The notes under the pieces: model-generated
What the model was told of the DNA's origin: nothing
Database searches by the model: none
The model's input: the letters and a program-made list of their open reading frames with translations, nothing else
Translations under genes and position numbers: made by a program
Assembly (NCBI GenBank): GCA_963794605.1
Contig: CAWCEN010000002.1
Coordinates: 1,302,001-1,366,000, forward strand
Direction: 5' to 3'
Source: VAXT01 sp963794605
Lineage (GTDB): Bacteria > Actinomycetota > Thermoleophilia > Gaiellales > Gaiellaceae
Length of the DNA stretch: 64,000 bases
In this document: positions 7,549 through 16,083 of the stretch, in pieces
Layout: every line of letters starts with the position of its first letter
How positions within the stretch are numbered: the stretch's first letter is position 1

Positions 7549-8163
7549 ATGCATGCGTTCACCGTCGGCTTCGGTCTCGGCTTCTTCGTGGCGCTCCAGC
7601 TGGGGCCCTTGTCGCTGTACCTGATCCGTTCGACGCTGCGCAACGGCTGGGAGGTCGGGCTTGCGATCGCCGCGGGAATCGCGGTCATCGACCTGGCCTA
7701 CGCGGCCCTGGGCGCTGCGGGGGCGGCGCCGCTGCTCGCGATCGGGCCGCTCGATGTGATTCTCGGGCTCCTGGGCGCGGCCGTGCTCGTCCTGCTCGGG
7801 GCGAGAACGCTCTGGAGCGCCTTTCGGATCCGGCTCGGTGAGGCCTCGGAGCCGGTGAGCCCGAGACGGGGGTTCCTGACGGCGCTCTCGGCGACGGCGT
7901 CGAACCCGCTGACGATCGCCTCCTGGGCGGCGATTTTCTCGGCGGCGAGCGCCGCCGGGGCGGCCGGCTCGGTTCCGAGCGCCGTGCTTCTGATCGTCGG
8001 AGTCGGTCTCGGGAGCCTGACGTGGGACGTGACCCTCGCGACGGGCACCGCGCTCGTCGGCCGCGCCGCCGGCGAGCGCCTGCTCCGCGTCGTCGACCTC
8101 GTTGCCGGCATCGGCCTGATCTGCTTCGGCGCCGCGCTCGCGTACAGCGTGCTGAGCAACTAG
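7549..8163 (+). CDS. LysE/RhtB-type amino-acid exporter
   Basis: A 204-aa inner-membrane protein with about six hydrophobic helices and the N-terminal FVALQLGPLSLYLIRSTL segment typical of LysE/RhtB exporters (GPxxxxxxR). The NPLTIASWAAIFSA segment is the second diagnostic block. A role in efflux of amino acids or similar metabolites is likely; the exact substrate is unknown. It is tightly spaced after the APH-like gene and before the metallophosphoesterase. Confidence 0.85.
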   Translation: MHAFTVGFGLGFFVALQLGPLSLYLIRSTLRNGWEVGLAIAAGIAVIDLAYAALGAAGAAPLLAIGPLDVILGLLGAAVLVLLGARTLWSAFRIRLGEASEPVSPRRGFLTALSATASNPLTIASWAAIFSAASAAGAAGSVPSAVLLIVGVGLGSLTWDVTLATGTALVGRAAGERLLRVVDLVAGIGLICFGAALAYSVLSN

Positions 8164-8170
8164 GTTCCGC

Positions 8171-8986
8171 GTGGTGCTGATCGCACAGATATCGGACGTC
8201 CACGTCGGTGGCGCGCGCTACAGCCAGGAGCTACTGCACACGGCCATCTCCGAGATCAACACGGCCGAACCGGACGTCGTGGTCGTCGCCGGCGACGTGA
8301 CGGACGACGGCTATCCCGACCAGTACCCGCAGGCGAAGCAAGAGCTCGAAGCGATCGCCTGCGAGCACGTGATCCTCGTTCCGGGCAACCACGACGCGCG
8401 GAACGTCGGCTACACGCTCTTCGAGGACACGTTCGGCGCGCGGGACCGGCGGGTGCGGCTCGACTGCGCGGGACACGACGTCGCGCTCGTCGCGGTCGAC
8501 TCCTCGAAGCCGGACCTCGACGAGGGCGAAATCGGGCGAGAGCATTACGGGTGGATCGAGGAGGCCTTCGCTGGCGACGCGGACCTGCGGATCTTCGTCT
8601 GCCACCACCACTTGATGCCGGTGCCCGGCACCGGCCGCGAACGGAACCAGGTGCTCGACGCCGGCGACGTGATCTCGCTGCTGCGCCAGCTGAGCGTAGA
8701 CCTGGTGCTGTCGGGGCACCGGCACGTGCCCTACGTGTGGCCCGTGGCCGGGATGTACATCGCCCACTCGGGCACGGTCTCGACGCGCCGCACGCGGGGC
8801 TTCCCGCATCCCGCATACAACCTGATCAGGGTCGAGAACCGGCGGATCGCGGTCGACCTGAAGATCCCGGGCGGCGAGCAGCGGAGCCTGGGCGACTATC
8901 CTCGCGACTGGCCCGAGGAGCTGTCGGCGCGCCACCACGATCCGTTCGTGCGAGCCCCGCGCGGAGAGTCGCTGGCCAACGACTGA
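8171..8986 (+). CDS. Metallophosphoesterase (CpdA/Icc-like)
   Basis: A 271-aa calcineurin-like phosphoesterase. All five metal-ligand blocks are visible in order: QISDVHVG, GDVTDDG, GNHDAR, CHHHLMP and SGHRHVP. The arrangement resembles class III cyclic-nucleotide phosphodiesterases, but such enzymes are promiscuous, so the cAMP assignment is only tentative. The start is GTG at 8171, 7 nt after the LysE stop. Confidence 0.88.
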   Translation: MVLIAQISDVHVGGARYSQELLHTAISEINTAEPDVVVVAGDVTDDGYPDQYPQAKQELEAIACEHVILVPGNHDARNVGYTLFEDTFGARDRRVRLDCAGHDVALVAVDSSKPDLDEGEIGREHYGWIEEAFAGDADLRIFVCHHHLMPVPGTGRERNQVLDAGDVISLLRQLSVDLVLSGHRHVPYVWPVAGMYIAHSGTVSTRRTRGFPHPAYNLIRVENRRIAVDLKIPGGEQRSLGDYPRDWPEELSARHHDPFVRAPRGESLAND

Positions 8987-9009
8987 GAAGTGGGAGAATC
9001 GAAACCGGC

Positions 9010-9825
9010 ATGACACGGCCGATCGTTTTCCTGTCCGACTTCGGGTACCGCAACGAATGGGTCGGCATCTGCCACGTCGTGATGGACAAGGTCGCGCCAG
9101 GCGTGGACGTAATCGACCTCTCGCACGGCGTTTCGCCTCTCGACGTCCGTGCAGGCGCGCTCGAACTGGCGGACTCGCTCCCGTTCATCCGTCACGACGC
9201 CGTTGTCCTGGCGGTCGTCGACCCGTCCGTCGGCCGTGATCGCGACATCGCCGTCAGGACCGGGGACGGCAGGATGCTCGTCGGCCCCGACAACGGCCTG
9301 CTCGCCCCGGCGTGGCACGCATCCGAAGGCATCGCGGAGGCGATCTCGATCACGTCGTCCGAGGTGATCCTCGAACCGGTGTCGCCCTCCTTCCACGCCC
9401 GGGACGTGCTCGCACCGGCTGCCGCGCACCTGGCTGCGGGCGCTATGCTCGGCGACCTCGGCGAGGCCATACCGTTTGAGTCGCTCGCCGAGATCCACAT
9501 CCCGGACCCCTCGGTCGAACCAGGCAAGATCGCGTGCGAGGTGCTCGACCTGAACCGCTTCGGGAACGTGCAGCTGAATGTCCGTCACTCGCATCTAGCT
9601 GCCGCGGGGCTCGACCGGGCCGACCGGATCCTCGTCGAGGCGCAGTCCGGCGGTGGGCTCGCCAGGCAGGTCTCGACATATTCCGACTTGGATGCGGAGC
9701 AGTGGGGCCTGATGATCGACCCGCGCGGCTGGCTGTCCGTGATCCGCGGCGAGCCCGGGAACGCCGCCGAGGGCCTCGGCGTTGGCGGAGGGGACCTCGT
9801 CTGGCTCAGCCACGAAGGAGGCTGA
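9010..9825 (+). CDS. SAM hydroxide adenosyltransferase (DUF62 family)
   Basis: A 271-aa member of the S-adenosylmethionine hydrolase/halogenase superfamily, which converts SAM to adenosine and methionine (or halo-adenosine in chlorinase/fluorinase relatives). Visible blocks are FLSDFGYRNEWVG at the N-terminus, VVDPSVGRDRDIAV, VGPDNGLLAP, FHARDVLAPAAAHLA and, in the C-terminal domain, LNRFGNVQLN. Start ATG 9010 is chosen over upstream in-frame codons because the family begins at this motif. It follows the phosphoesterase by 23 nt. Confidence 0.88.
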   Translation: MTRPIVFLSDFGYRNEWVGICHVVMDKVAPGVDVIDLSHGVSPLDVRAGALELADSLPFIRHDAVVLAVVDPSVGRDRDIAVRTGDGRMLVGPDNGLLAPAWHASEGIAEAISITSSEVILEPVSPSFHARDVLAPAAAHLAAGAMLGDLGEAIPFESLAEIHIPDPSVEPGKIACEVLDLNRFGNVQLNVRHSHLAAAGLDRADRILVEAQSGGGLARQVSTYSDLDAEQWGLMIDPRGWLSVIRGEPGNAAEGLGVGGGDLVWLSHEGG

Positions 9826-9880
9826 GGAGCCGCGTCCTCACAACGCCGTGCGGTCCGCGCGTGGGTCGAAATCGTTAAGA

Positions 9881-9897
9881 AGCGGTAACGTTCCGCT
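9881..9897 (+). promoter_or_regulatory. Possible LacI-type operator upstream of the sugar ABC transporter
   Basis: AGCGG (9881-9885) and CCGCT (9893-9897) are perfect inverted arms around a core with the CG centre AACGTT (9887-9892). LacI/GalR-family operators commonly have a central CG dyad. The site lies 36 bp before the solute-binding protein start. It differs in sequence from the operators at 16024-16060, so it may belong to another regulator. Confidence 0.35.
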
Positions 9898-9932
9898 CAT
9901 ATCAGAGGGGTCTACAGAAAGGACGTGGGACA

Positions 9933-11294
9933 GTGAAACACCGCAGACTGCTAGGTCTCGCAGGAGGCGTGGGCGTGCTCGCGCTGGCGCTCATCGCTTT
10001 TCTCAGCGTCGCGGCGGCGAGTAGCAGCAAGCCGGCGCACCCGCAGAGAGCGGCTGCGATACCGGCGCCAAAGGTGCCCAACGCCGCTGCGATCAGAAAG
10101 AAGTACGGGGGTCAGACGATCACGTTCGTCGGCGACTCGGTCGGAGACGGCCACGTGCGTGACACCGCGCTCGCCAAACAGTTCACGAAGAGCACCGGTA
10201 TCAAGGTCAAGGTCGTTCCGCATCCGTCGGCGTCCGACCAGTCGTACGCGCAGCTCGCGCGCGCGTTCTCGTCGAAATCGTCGTCGATCGACGTCGCAAT
10301 GATCGACGTCGTCTGGCCGGGGGCGTTCGCACCCTACCTGGTCAACCTGAAGCCGAAGCTCGGGAAGCAGTCGAAGCTGCACCTCGCGAGCATCGTCGCC
10401 AACAACACGATCAAAGGGAGGCTCGTGGCGATGCCGTGGTTCGGCGACTACGGGATCCTCTACTACCGCACCGACCTGTTGAAGAAGTACGGGTACAGCG
10501 GCCCGCCGAAGACCTGGTCCGCACTCTTCACGATGGCGAAGAAGATCCAGGACGGCGAGCGGGGCTCGAACCCGAACTTCGCCGGCTTCGTCTTCCAGGG
10601 AAACGCGTACGAGGGACTCACCTGCAACACACTCGAGTGGATCGCGTCCGCTGGCGGCGGCCACATCATCGACAACGGCAAGGTCACCATCAACAACGCC
10701 AAGGCACGGGCGGTCCTGGACTCGATCCGCGCCCAGATCGGCAAGGTCACACCGCAGGGCGTGACGACCTACCAGGAGGACCAGACCGAGCATGCGTTCG
10801 ACAACGGTGACGCCGCATTCGCACGGAACTGGCCGTATCAGTACGGGATTGGAGCCGGCGCCGACTCCAAGGTGAAGGGCAAGTTCAGCGTCACGGTGCT
10901 TCCCCACGGCGCCTCCGGCCGTTCGGTCGGGACCGTCGGCGGGTGGCAGCTCGCGGTCTCGAAGTTCTCGAAGCATCAGGGCGCCTCGATCGAGCTTGTC
11001 CGCTACATGACGAGCCCCGCGGTCGAGAAGTTCGACGCGATCACCAACTCGAACGTGCCGACGATCGTGTCGGTGGCCAAGAACAAGGCGGTTGTGAAGG
11101 CGAACCCGTACCTGAAGCCGGCCATCGCGAGCGTTCCTCGCGTTACGCGCCCCGCCAAGTTCCTCGGTCCGAACTACAACGAGGCCTCGAAAGTCGTTTA
11201 CCAGGGCATCAACCAGATCCTCACCGGCTCGTCTGCAAGCCAGGTGCTGCCTCAGATCAAGTCGAGGCTGGAACAGATCCTGAAGTCGAAGTAG
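9933..11294 (+). CDS. Sugar ABC transporter, extracellular solute-binding protein
   Basis: A 453-aa family 1 (MalE/UgpB-like) binding protein. A signal peptide (GVLALALIAFLSVAAAS) is followed by a Ser/Ala/Pro linker and the bilobed domain. Typical segments include VPWFGDYGILYYR-like residues (MPWFGDYGILYYRTDLL), GFVFQGNAYEGLTCN, and FARNWPYQY late in the protein. No lipobox cysteine is visible at the signal-peptide end, unusual for Gram-positive binding proteins. The start is GTG with AAAGGACGTGGGACA upstream. It leads the operon with two permeases. Confidence 0.92.
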   Translation: MKHRRLLGLAGGVGVLALALIAFLSVAAASSSKPAHPQRAAAIPAPKVPNAAAIRKKYGGQTITFVGDSVGDGHVRDTALAKQFTKSTGIKVKVVPHPSASDQSYAQLARAFSSKSSSIDVAMIDVVWPGAFAPYLVNLKPKLGKQSKLHLASIVANNTIKGRLVAMPWFGDYGILYYRTDLLKKYGYSGPPKTWSALFTMAKKIQDGERGSNPNFAGFVFQGNAYEGLTCNTLEWIASAGGGHIIDNGKVTINNAKARAVLDSIRAQIGKVTPQGVTTYQEDQTEHAFDNGDAAFARNWPYQYGIGAGADSKVKGKFSVTVLPHGASGRSVGTVGGWQLAVSKFSKHQGASIELVRYMTSPAVEKFDAITNSNVPTIVSVAKNKAVVKANPYLKPAIASVPRVTRPAKFLGPNYNEASKVVYQGINQILTGSSASQVLPQIKSRLEQILKSK

Positions 11295-11351
11295 GCCGCA
11301 CGGCCTGATGGAACGAGGGAGGATGGCACCTGTCATCCTCCCTCACCACCG

Positions 11352-12284
11352 ATGAGCTCGGTCGCCACGCCAGCCCCGGTTCCGCGTCGCAGACGTCGAC
11401 GCCACACCAAGCTCCAGCGCCGACAGACGCGCCTCGCTTGGCTTTTGCTCCTGCCCGCGCTCGCGGTCGTCGTCTTCGTCGCGATCTACCCGCTCGGTAG
11501 GACCGTCTACCAGAGCTTCACGAACCAGGAGTTCCTGGCCGGTATCGAGCCGACGAAGCGGGTCGGCCTGGACAACTACCGCACACTCATCCACGACACG
11601 ATCTTCCGGGACACCGTCGTCCTGACGATCAAGTTCACGGTGATCACGGTCTCGCTCGAGTTCCTCCTTGGCCTGATCATCGCGCTCGTCGTCAACTCGC
11701 ACTTCAAGGGCCGGGGCGTGATGCGGGCCATCATGCTCGTGCCCTGGGCGATCCCGACGGTCGTCGCCGCGAAGATGTGGCAGTGGATGCTCGACGACAC
11801 CAACGGCGTCATCAACGACCTCGGTATGCGCACGCACATCCTCTCGCACCCGCACGCGTGGCTCGCCGACCCTTCGACCCAGCTCGCCGCGGTCTCCGCG
11901 GTCGACATCTGGAAGACGACGCCGTTCGTCGCGCTGCTGCTGCTCGCCGGCATGCAGGTGATCCCGAACGACCTCTACGAAGCGGCGTCGGTCGACGGGG
12001 CGAACCAGCTGCAGCAGTTCTGGCGGATCACCCTGCCCCTTCTACGGCCGGCGATCCTCGTGGTGCTGATCTTCCGCACCCTTGACGCGTTGCGTGTCTT
12101 CGACGTTTTCTCGGTCTTCTTCGGAAACCGCCTGGGGGCGCAGTCGATGGCGGTCTACAACCAGAGCACGATCGTCGGCGACGGCCACGTCGGCTACGGC
12201 GCGGCGATGAGCGTCGCGATCTTCCTGATCATTTCGCTGTTCGTCGTCATCTACGTCACCTTCGTACGGGTAAGCGAGCAATGA
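11352..12284 (+). CDS. Sugar ABC transporter permease, MalF/UgpA type
   Basis: A 310-aa inner-membrane permease with six or more helices. The EAA loop is visible as YEAASVDGANQLQQFWRITLPLLRP, the contact site for the ATPase. The N-terminus is basic (RRRRRHTKLQRRQTR) before the first helix. It forms the heterodimeric translocation channel with the next gene, overlapping its start by 4 nt (ATGA). Confidence 0.94.
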   Translation: MSSVATPAPVPRRRRRRHTKLQRRQTRLAWLLLLPALAVVVFVAIYPLGRTVYQSFTNQEFLAGIEPTKRVGLDNYRTLIHDTIFRDTVVLTIKFTVITVSLEFLLGLIIALVVNSHFKGRGVMRAIMLVPWAIPTVVAAKMWQWMLDDTNGVINDLGMRTHILSHPHAWLADPSTQLAAVSAVDIWKTTPFVALLLLAGMQVIPNDLYEAASVDGANQLQQFWRITLPLLRPAILVVLIFRTLDALRVFDVFSVFFGNRLGAQSMAVYNQSTIVGDGHVGYGAAMSVAIFLIISLFVVIYVTFVRVSEQ

Positions 12285-13222
12285 GCACCGCCGCGGAGAC
12301 CACCGGGACCGTTGTCCGTCCGATCTCGCGCTCGGTCCGCCTGCGCCGCAGCCGTCTTGGCCGGACACTCGTAAGGCTGCCCTTCTGGTTGCTGATCGTC
12401 GCGGTCGCCGTCTACGCGCTCTTCCCGTTCTACTGGGCCTTGCGCTCGGCCATCACGCCCGACACGGAGCTCTTCACCACGCCGGTCTCGTACTTCCCGA
12501 GCCACCCGACGTGGGCGCACTTCGACGACGCGCTCAGCTCGAGCTTCTTCCGGAGGGCCTTGCTGAACTCGACCATCGTCGCCGGATCGGTGACGTTGGT
12601 CTCGCTCGCGATCGGCTCGCTCGCCGCCTACGCGCTCGGCCGCTTCCGCTTCCGGGGGAAGTCGTTCGTCCTCTACCTGATGCTCTCGATGACGATCTTC
12701 CCGCAAATCGCGATCCTCGGCGCCCTCTACACGATGTTCAGCGGCTTCCACATCGTCGGCCCGATCGACTTCCCGAAGCTGTACGACTCGCCGTGGGCGC
12801 TCGTCTTCAGCTACCTGATCTTCACTCTGCCGTTCACGATCTGGGTGCTGACGAGCTTCATGCGCGCGCTCCCGGGCGACCTCGAGGAGGCGGCCTACGT
12901 CGACGGTGCGACCCCGCTGCAGGTGTTCTGGAAGGTGCTACTGCCGCTGATCGCTCCGGGCCTGGTCACGACCGGCCTGCTCGCCTTCATCTCGGCCTGG
13001 AACGAGTACCTCTACGCGGTCTCGTTCATTCAGTCACCGGACCACTACACGGTGCCGGTCGCGATTCAATCCTTCACAGGGTCGAGCGGCAACGCGTTCC
13101 AGTTCCCGTGGGGGACCGTGATGGCCGCGACGATCGTTGTGACGCTGCCGCTGATCGTGGCGACTCTCGTGCTCCAGCGGCGGATTCTCGCCGGCCTGAC
13201 GGCCGGGGCGGTCAAGGGCTAG
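12281..13222 (+). CDS. Sugar ABC transporter permease, MalG/UgpE type
   Basis: A 313-aa second permease of the importer. The EAA motif reads EEAAYVDGATPLQVFWKVLLPLIAPG, and FISAWNEYLYAVSF is a strongly conserved late helix. It starts with ATG overlapping the stop of the first permease. Its stop overlaps the stop of the convergent ATPase gene by 4 nt, so the three-gene plus-strand operon abuts the minus-strand ATPase/glucosidase operon. Confidence 0.94.
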   Translation: MSTAAETTGTVVRPISRSVRLRRSRLGRTLVRLPFWLLIVAVAVYALFPFYWALRSAITPDTELFTTPVSYFPSHPTWAHFDDALSSSFFRRALLNSTIVAGSVTLVSLAIGSLAAYALGRFRFRGKSFVLYLMLSMTIFPQIAILGALYTMFSGFHIVGPIDFPKLYDSPWALVFSYLIFTLPFTIWVLTSFMRALPGDLEEAAYVDGATPLQVFWKVLLPLIAPGLVTTGLLAFISAWNEYLYAVSFIQSPDHYTVPVAIQSFTGSSGNAFQFPWGTVMAATIVVTLPLIVATLVLQRRILAGLTAGAVKG

Positions 13223-14409
13223 ATCGCGGCGCGGGTCTCGGGGTCGAAGAAGTAGAGCCGCGAAGTGTCAACCGCGAGCTCCACATCCTGGCCGAGGGCT
13301 ACCCGCGACTTGGGGCTGACGCGCGCGATCAGTCGGGTCGAGACGTCTTCGTCTTCGCCGAGGCGAACCTCCGCATCCTCGCCGATGTCCGCGGCCGCTG
13401 CGCTCGAGACGACTCCGGTGGCTTCCGTGCTGAAGTGGACGAGCACCTCGGAGCCGAGCGGTTCGGTCAGGTCGGCGGTCACCCTGATCCGTCGATCCGC
13501 GGGTGCGTCCGGCTCGACGTTCGTGTCCTCGAAGTCCTCCGGTCGGATCCCGAGGATGATCTTCTTGCCGACGTAATCGCCGAGACTCGAGCGGTTGCGC
13601 GCGATCTGGTCGTCGACGGCCAGCTTGTGCTCACCGAGGCTGACCTCGAGGTGGCCATTGCTTCTGGCGAGCTCGGACTCGACCAGGTTGATCGACGGCG
13701 AGCCGATGAAGCCGGCCACGAACTCGTTGACAGGCTGGTCATAGAGCACCTGCGGCGTGTCGACCTGCTGTAGGTGACCGGCGTTCATGACCGCGACGCG
13801 GTCGCCCATCGTCATTGCCTCGACCTGGTCGTGCGTGACGTAGATCGTGGTCACGCCGAGCCGCCGCTGGAGCTGATGGATTTCGGCCCGCATCTGTACG
13901 CGCAGCTTCGCATCGAGGTTCGAGAGCGGCTCGTCCATCAGGAACGCCTGCGGCTCGCGCACGATTGCCCGGCCCATCGCCACGCGCTGGCGCTGGCCGC
14001 CGGAGAGCGCCCGCGGCTTCCGCTTCAGGAACTCCTCGATCTGGAGAATCCTCGCCGCACGCTGCACACGTTCCTTGACCTCGTTCTTGGGCAGCTTCCG
14101 GAGCTTCAGGCCGAAGGCGAGGTTGTCCGCGACTGTCATGTGGGGGTAGAGCGCGTAGCTCTGGAAGACCATCGCGATGTCGCGGTCGCGTGGAGTGAGG
14201 TCGTTGACGATCCGGTCGCCGATCCTGATCTCCCCCTCGGTGATCTCCTCGAGGCCGGCGAGCATGCGCAGCGCCGTTGTCTTGCCGCAGCCGGACGGCC
14301 CGACGAGGACCATCAGCTCGCCGTCGTGGATCTCGAGCTCGAAGTCGTGCACGGCCTCCGTCCCGTCGGGGTAGATCTTCCAGACGTGCTCGTAGGCGAT
14401 CTCGGCCAT
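13219..14409 (-). CDS. Sugar ABC transporter ATP-binding protein (MsmK/UgpC/MalK type)
   Basis: A 396-aa ATPase. Walker A is GPSGCGKTTALRML, the signature is LSGGQRQRVAMGRAI, Walker B is AFLMDEPLSNLDAKLR and the H-loop is YVTHDQVEAM. A C-terminal TOBE/OB regulatory region follows (GIRPEDFED and later). MsmK-like ATPases often serve several sugar importers. Here the gene faces the permease operon and lies downstream of the GH13 gene, which suggests LacI-controlled co-expression with the hydrolase. Confidence 0.94.
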   Translation of the reverse strand: MAEIAYEHVWKIYPDGTEAVHDFELEIHDGELMVLVGPSGCGKTTALRMLAGLEEITEGEIRIGDRIVNDLTPRDRDIAMVFQSYALYPHMTVADNLAFGLKLRKLPKNEVKERVQRAARILQIEEFLKRKPRALSGGQRQRVAMGRAIVREPQAFLMDEPLSNLDAKLRVQMRAEIHQLQRRLGVTTIYVTHDQVEAMTMGDRVAVMNAGHLQQVDTPQVLYDQPVNEFVAGFIGSPSINLVESELARSNGHLEVSLGEHKLAVDDQIARNRSSLGDYVGKKIILGIRPEDFEDTNVEPDAPADRRIRVTADLTEPLGSEVLVHFSTEATGVVSSAAAADIGEDAEVRLGEDEDVSTRLIARVSPKSRVALGQDVELAVDTSRLYFFDPETRAAI

Positions 14410-14436
14410 TGCGCCCTCGCTCCTCGAGTGCTGAGC

Positions 14437-15759
14437 TTACTCGGCTTCGATGGTCACGACGTGTCCGTCCCGCTCGTACGAGAGGGTTCCCCGCGGCGAG
14501 TCGAGGATCCGAAAGGAGCTCCCGAACTCGCGCCGCGCCGCGATCAACCGACGGTAGTGGTTGAGCAGCGAGCTCGGCTCCGCCCGCTGTGCCTCCACGT
14601 TGCGCTCAGTCGGGTCGATGGGCGGCAGCCAGGGCTCGCCGGTGGTGAAGCCTCCGGCTGACGAAGCGTCCCATTGCATCGGGTGGCGGAGCCGGTCGCG
14701 CCCGGCCCGGTCATAGTGCGGCTTGTGGCCAGGGCCGTTCTGGAGCCCGAGCTCATCGCCCTGGTAGATGAACGCCGCTCCCGGCAGCGTCAACAGAAGC
14801 TCCGCGGCAGCGCGGACGTTCGCCTCCCCGACCCGCGTCGCCAGCCGATCGAAGTCGTGATTCGAGAGCACCCAGGCGACGCGTTTCAGGGCCGCGGCCG
14901 GCTCGATCGCCGCGCGCAGCGACTCCGCCTGCCAGGGCGAGAACAGGAGCTCGAACACGAACACGAGGTCGAGGTGCTCGAGGTAGTGGCGGCAGTCCGT
15001 CGTCGGGAGATAGACCTCGCCAACGAGCAGCGCGTCGCCGGCGGCTTCGCGCAGCGCCGCCAGCGCATGCGTGACCTCGGGCCGGTTGGCGGAGTAGACG
15101 TGGTCGAGCTCGGCGCTCTCGCCGACGAGCGGAAACGGGAAGCGCCCCGACGCCGGCGGGTCGTTCCGTAGCTTCGCGTCCTTGACGATCGCGTTCACCG
15201 CATCCACACGGAAGCCATCGACACCTCGGTCGAGCCAGAAGCGGACGACGTCCTGCATTGCGGTCACGAGCTCCGGGTTGCGCCAGTCGAGGTCCGGCTG
15301 CTCCGGGTAGAACGTGTGCAGGTACCAGCGGCCGCTCTCCTCGTCGCGGCTCCAGGCCGAGCCCCCGAACGCGGCCTTCCAGTTGTTCGGCGGGCCGTCG
15401 ACGGGCGACCAGATGTACCAGTCCGGGTGCTCGTGGAACCACGGGTGCTCGATCGAGGTGTGCGAGGGGACGAGGTCGAGAAGTAGCCTCAGGCCGCGGT
15501 CGTGAGCCTCGCGGACGAGCCGGTCGAAGTCGTCAATCGTCCCGAAGACGGGATCGATCGCGGTGTAGTCCGAGACGTCGTAGCCGAAGTCGGCGAGCGG
15601 CGAAGGGTAGATCGGCGAAAGCCAGAACGCGTCCACGCCGAGATAGACGAGGTGGTCGAGGCGCTGCGCGATCCCGCGCAGGTCACCGATCCCGTCGCCG
15701 TCCGAGTCCTGGAACGAGCGCGGGTAGATCTGGTAGACGACTGCGTCCTCCCACCACAT
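14437..15759 (-). CDS. GH13 alpha-glucosidase / oligo-glucosidase
   Basis: A 440-aa intracellular glycoside hydrolase with no signal peptide. The four GH13 regions are visible: DLVPSHTS (residues ~95-102), DGFRVDAVNA with nucleophile Asp186, LVGEVYL with acid/base Glu248, and WVLSNHDFDRL (~296-306). The start WWEDAVVYQIYPRSF is typical of the alpha-1,4- and 1,6-glucosidase/sucrose-trehalose hydrolysing group. It is shorter than the usual ~530 aa, mainly by a reduced C-terminal domain. Substrate is inferred as an alpha-glucoside imported by the neighbouring ABC system. Confidence 0.9.
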   Translation of the reverse strand: MWWEDAVVYQIYPRSFQDSDGDGIGDLRGIAQRLDHLVYLGVDAFWLSPIYPSPLADFGYDVSDYTAIDPVFGTIDDFDRLVREAHDRGLRLLLDLVPSHTSIEHPWFHEHPDWYIWSPVDGPPNNWKAAFGGSAWSRDEESGRWYLHTFYPEQPDLDWRNPELVTAMQDVVRFWLDRGVDGFRVDAVNAIVKDAKLRNDPPASGRFPFPLVGESAELDHVYSANRPEVTHALAALREAAGDALLVGEVYLPTTDCRHYLEHLDLVFVFELLFSPWQAESLRAAIEPAAALKRVAWVLSNHDFDRLATRVGEANVRAAAELLLTLPGAAFIYQGDELGLQNGPGHKPHYDRAGRDRLRHPMQWDASSAGGFTTGEPWLPPIDPTERNVEAQRAEPSSLLNHYRRLIAARREFGSSFRILDSPRGTLSYERDGHVVTIEAE

Positions 15760-15814
15760 CGAGTGACCAGATTACGTCCGTGCGACGGCAAGACCGCGTC
15801 CAATGTCCAGCCGC

Positions 15815-16012
15815 CTAGCGCCTGGGGCCGTGAGCGATTGCCGCCAAGGCGATCGAGGGCCCTGACGCCAGCACGCGAAACGCGCGTGCCGTCCGGTGAC
15901 GCCGAGACCGCCGAGCGCGATCCACACGAAGCCGATCGCGGCGAGTGTCGGCGGCAAATTGCCCGCTGACGCGGCTCTGCACCAAGTCGTTGTTGATGAA
16001 CAAGTCGAACAT
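15815..16012 (-). CDS. Short leader-like ORF, first gene of the GH13 operon
   Basis: A 65-aa ORF beginning MFDLFINNDLVQSRVSG with a very strong ribosome-binding site (CAGGAGGTTTTGAG) directly inside the LacI-controlled region. From about residue 17 the in-frame sequence turns arginine-rich. The next frame reads IGFVWIALGGLGVTG, a plausible membrane helix, so one indel near nt 15958-15965 may have split a small membrane protein. No family was recognised. It may be a remnant or a translated leader peptide. Confidence 0.4.
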   Translation of the reverse strand: MFDLFINNDLVQSRVSGQFAADTRRDRLRVDRARRSRRHRTARAFRVLASGPSIALAAIAHGPRR

Positions 16013-16023
16013 CTCAAAACCTC

Positions 16024-16060
16024 CTGAATCGATTCAGAAATCCTACCTGAACCGATTCAC
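16024..16060. promoter_or_regulatory. Twin LacI-family operators
   Basis: CTGAATCGATTCAG (16024-16037) is a perfect 14-bp palindrome. CTGAACCGATTCAC (16047-16060) is a near-copy with one broken pair in the TGAATCGATTCA core. Their centres are 23 bp apart, about two helical turns, and each has the central CG dyad typical of LacI/GalR operators. They sit between the divergent lacI-type gene and the GH13/ATPase operon, so the local regulator is the obvious ligand. Confidence 0.75.
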
Positions 16061-16083
16061 CTCGCGTCGGTTACGCTCACTCC

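Noticed and set aside
9951..11336. 461-aa open frame antisense to the sugar-binding protein
   Set aside because: Codon-position bias and composition are those of an antisense shadow; the sense strand encodes an obvious binding protein.
13219..13222. Programmed frameshift or fusion between permease and ATPase genes
   Set aside because: The two genes merely overlap at their stops on opposite strands; each has a complete, conventional C-terminus.
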